A DNA stretch of 13,854 nucleotides. Source: Aquimarina sp. (lineage in GTDB: Bacteria > Bacteroidota > Bacteroidia > Flavobacteriales > Flavobacteriaceae). Under the pieces are notes generated by a model, which searched no databases, was not told where the DNA came from, and saw only the letters and a program-made list of their open reading frames with translations. Of this stretch, positions 13,598 through 13,854 are shown piece after piece (the first letter of the stretch is position 1; each line of letters opens with the position of its first letter). The stretch lies in contig NZVW01000005.1 in NCBI GenBank assembly GCA_002697475.1, positions 1 through 13,854 of the forward strand, read 5' to 3'. The translations under genes and the position numbers were made by a program.

Positions 13598-13628
13598 CAA
13601 ATATAGGTCAGAATTGTAACTCTACAAA
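13598..13628 (-). promoter_or_regulatory. Promoter of the minus-strand small RNA
   Basis: On the minus strand TTTG (13628-13625), exactly 19 nt, and TATATTTG (13605-13598) match the consensus at every specified base, with the same spacer length and -7 octamer as the tRNA promoter. There is no protein gene downstream on that strand before the terminator. Confidence 0.75.
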
Positions 13629-13783
13629 ATCGCATTTTAAATTTTATGCTCTAAAATTTTAAAAAGGATACTAGAAAATATTTTAAAACACTGTAAATCA
13701 ATACGTAAATCTCAAAAATACAATCTTAGAACTCTATTTATAATCGATATCTTTAATGGTTTGTTCGATTAAAATCCTGTTAA
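13629..13783. other. AT-rich stretch without a recognised gene
   Basis: I see no open reading frame with coding character, no tRNA and no strong hairpin here. It is rich in A/T runs such as ATTTTAAAATTTTA-like segments near 13637-13685. It separates the small-RNA promoter from the possible mobile-element end on its right. Confidence 0.5.
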
Positions 13784-13810
13784 TGTGAGTCGTCCTAAAA
13801 TAGGTTGACA
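13784..13810 (+). mobile_element. Possible insertion-sequence terminus (IS3-like end)
   Basis: The stretch starts TGTGAGTCGTCC, contains the symmetric CCTA-AAA-TAGG (13794-13804) and ends GGTTGACA. Its TG start and overall layout resemble left ends of IS3-family elements as I remember them, with GTTGACA near a would-be outward or transposase promoter. No transposase reading frame or partner inverted repeat lies in the window, so this is a suggestion only. Confidence 0.25.
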
Positions 13811-13832
13811 GTTTTTAAAGATTTAATTTAAT

Positions 13833-13854
13833 CCAGTGAAGCTAGCTTCACTGG
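13833..13854. repeat. Perfect 22-bp palindrome at the right edge
   Basis: CCAGTGAAGCT (13833-13843) and AGCTTCACTGG (13844-13854) are perfectly complementary with no spacer, ending on the last base of the window. It may be a terminator for a gene outside the window, part of a mobile element, or a feature that broke the assembly; the following sequence is needed to decide. Confidence 0.75.

Overview
The window is AT-rich and looks like chromosomal housekeeping DNA from a Flavobacteriia/Flavobacteriaceae-type member of the Bacteroidota. The signs are Bacteroidota-specific families (DUF4290, the START-like protein), a MurA carrying Asp instead of Cys in its active-site loop, promoters of the form TTTG/TTG-N19-TAnnTTTG instead of sigma70 boxes, almost no Shine-Dalgarno sequences, and a tRNA without an encoded CCA. 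The genus cannot be fixed from sequence alone.

Layout. 1-2528 (minus): murA, a DUF4290 protein and a DUF493 protein, read leftwards. 2566-6911 (minus): a compact molybdenum-hydroxylase operon, read as small [2Fe-2S] subunit, Tat-exported molybdopterin subunit, XdhC cofactor-loading factor, then MocA-like cytidylyltransferase. 7075-10473 (plus): a P-loop ATPase (TTG start), a short RecQ helicase and fmt, packed with a 2-bp gap and an 11-bp overlap. 10474-11127: a promoter-rich region with the HU gene and its terminator. 11128-13033: yqgE on plus, then on minus an aminotransferase class IV protein and a START-like protein. 13120-13312: a tRNA(CAT) with its own consensus promoter and terminator. 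13313-13854: no protein gene.

How the parts work together. The molybdenum operon encodes both subunits plus two maturation factors: MocA would make the dinucleotide form of the cofactor, XdhC would sulfurate or insert it, and the Tat leader of the large subunit would export the folded complex. The right half holds DNA maintenance and translation genes (RecQ, HU, Fmt, tRNA).

The most interesting signal is in the apparently empty right end. On the minus strand, a consensus promoter (-33 TTTG at 13625-13628, 19-nt spacer, -7 TATATTTG at 13598-13605) leads into about 110 nt that fold into a three-way junction whose closing stem starts at the predicted transcription start. A strong hairpin with six Ts follows (13471-13441). 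This is a complete small-RNA unit of about 150 nt. It may be a known flavobacterial RNA class (6S-like or Flavo-1-like) or undescribed; I cannot tell without a covariance-model search. To its right, the window ends in a perfect 22-bp palindrome beside a sequence that could be an insertion-sequence terminus.
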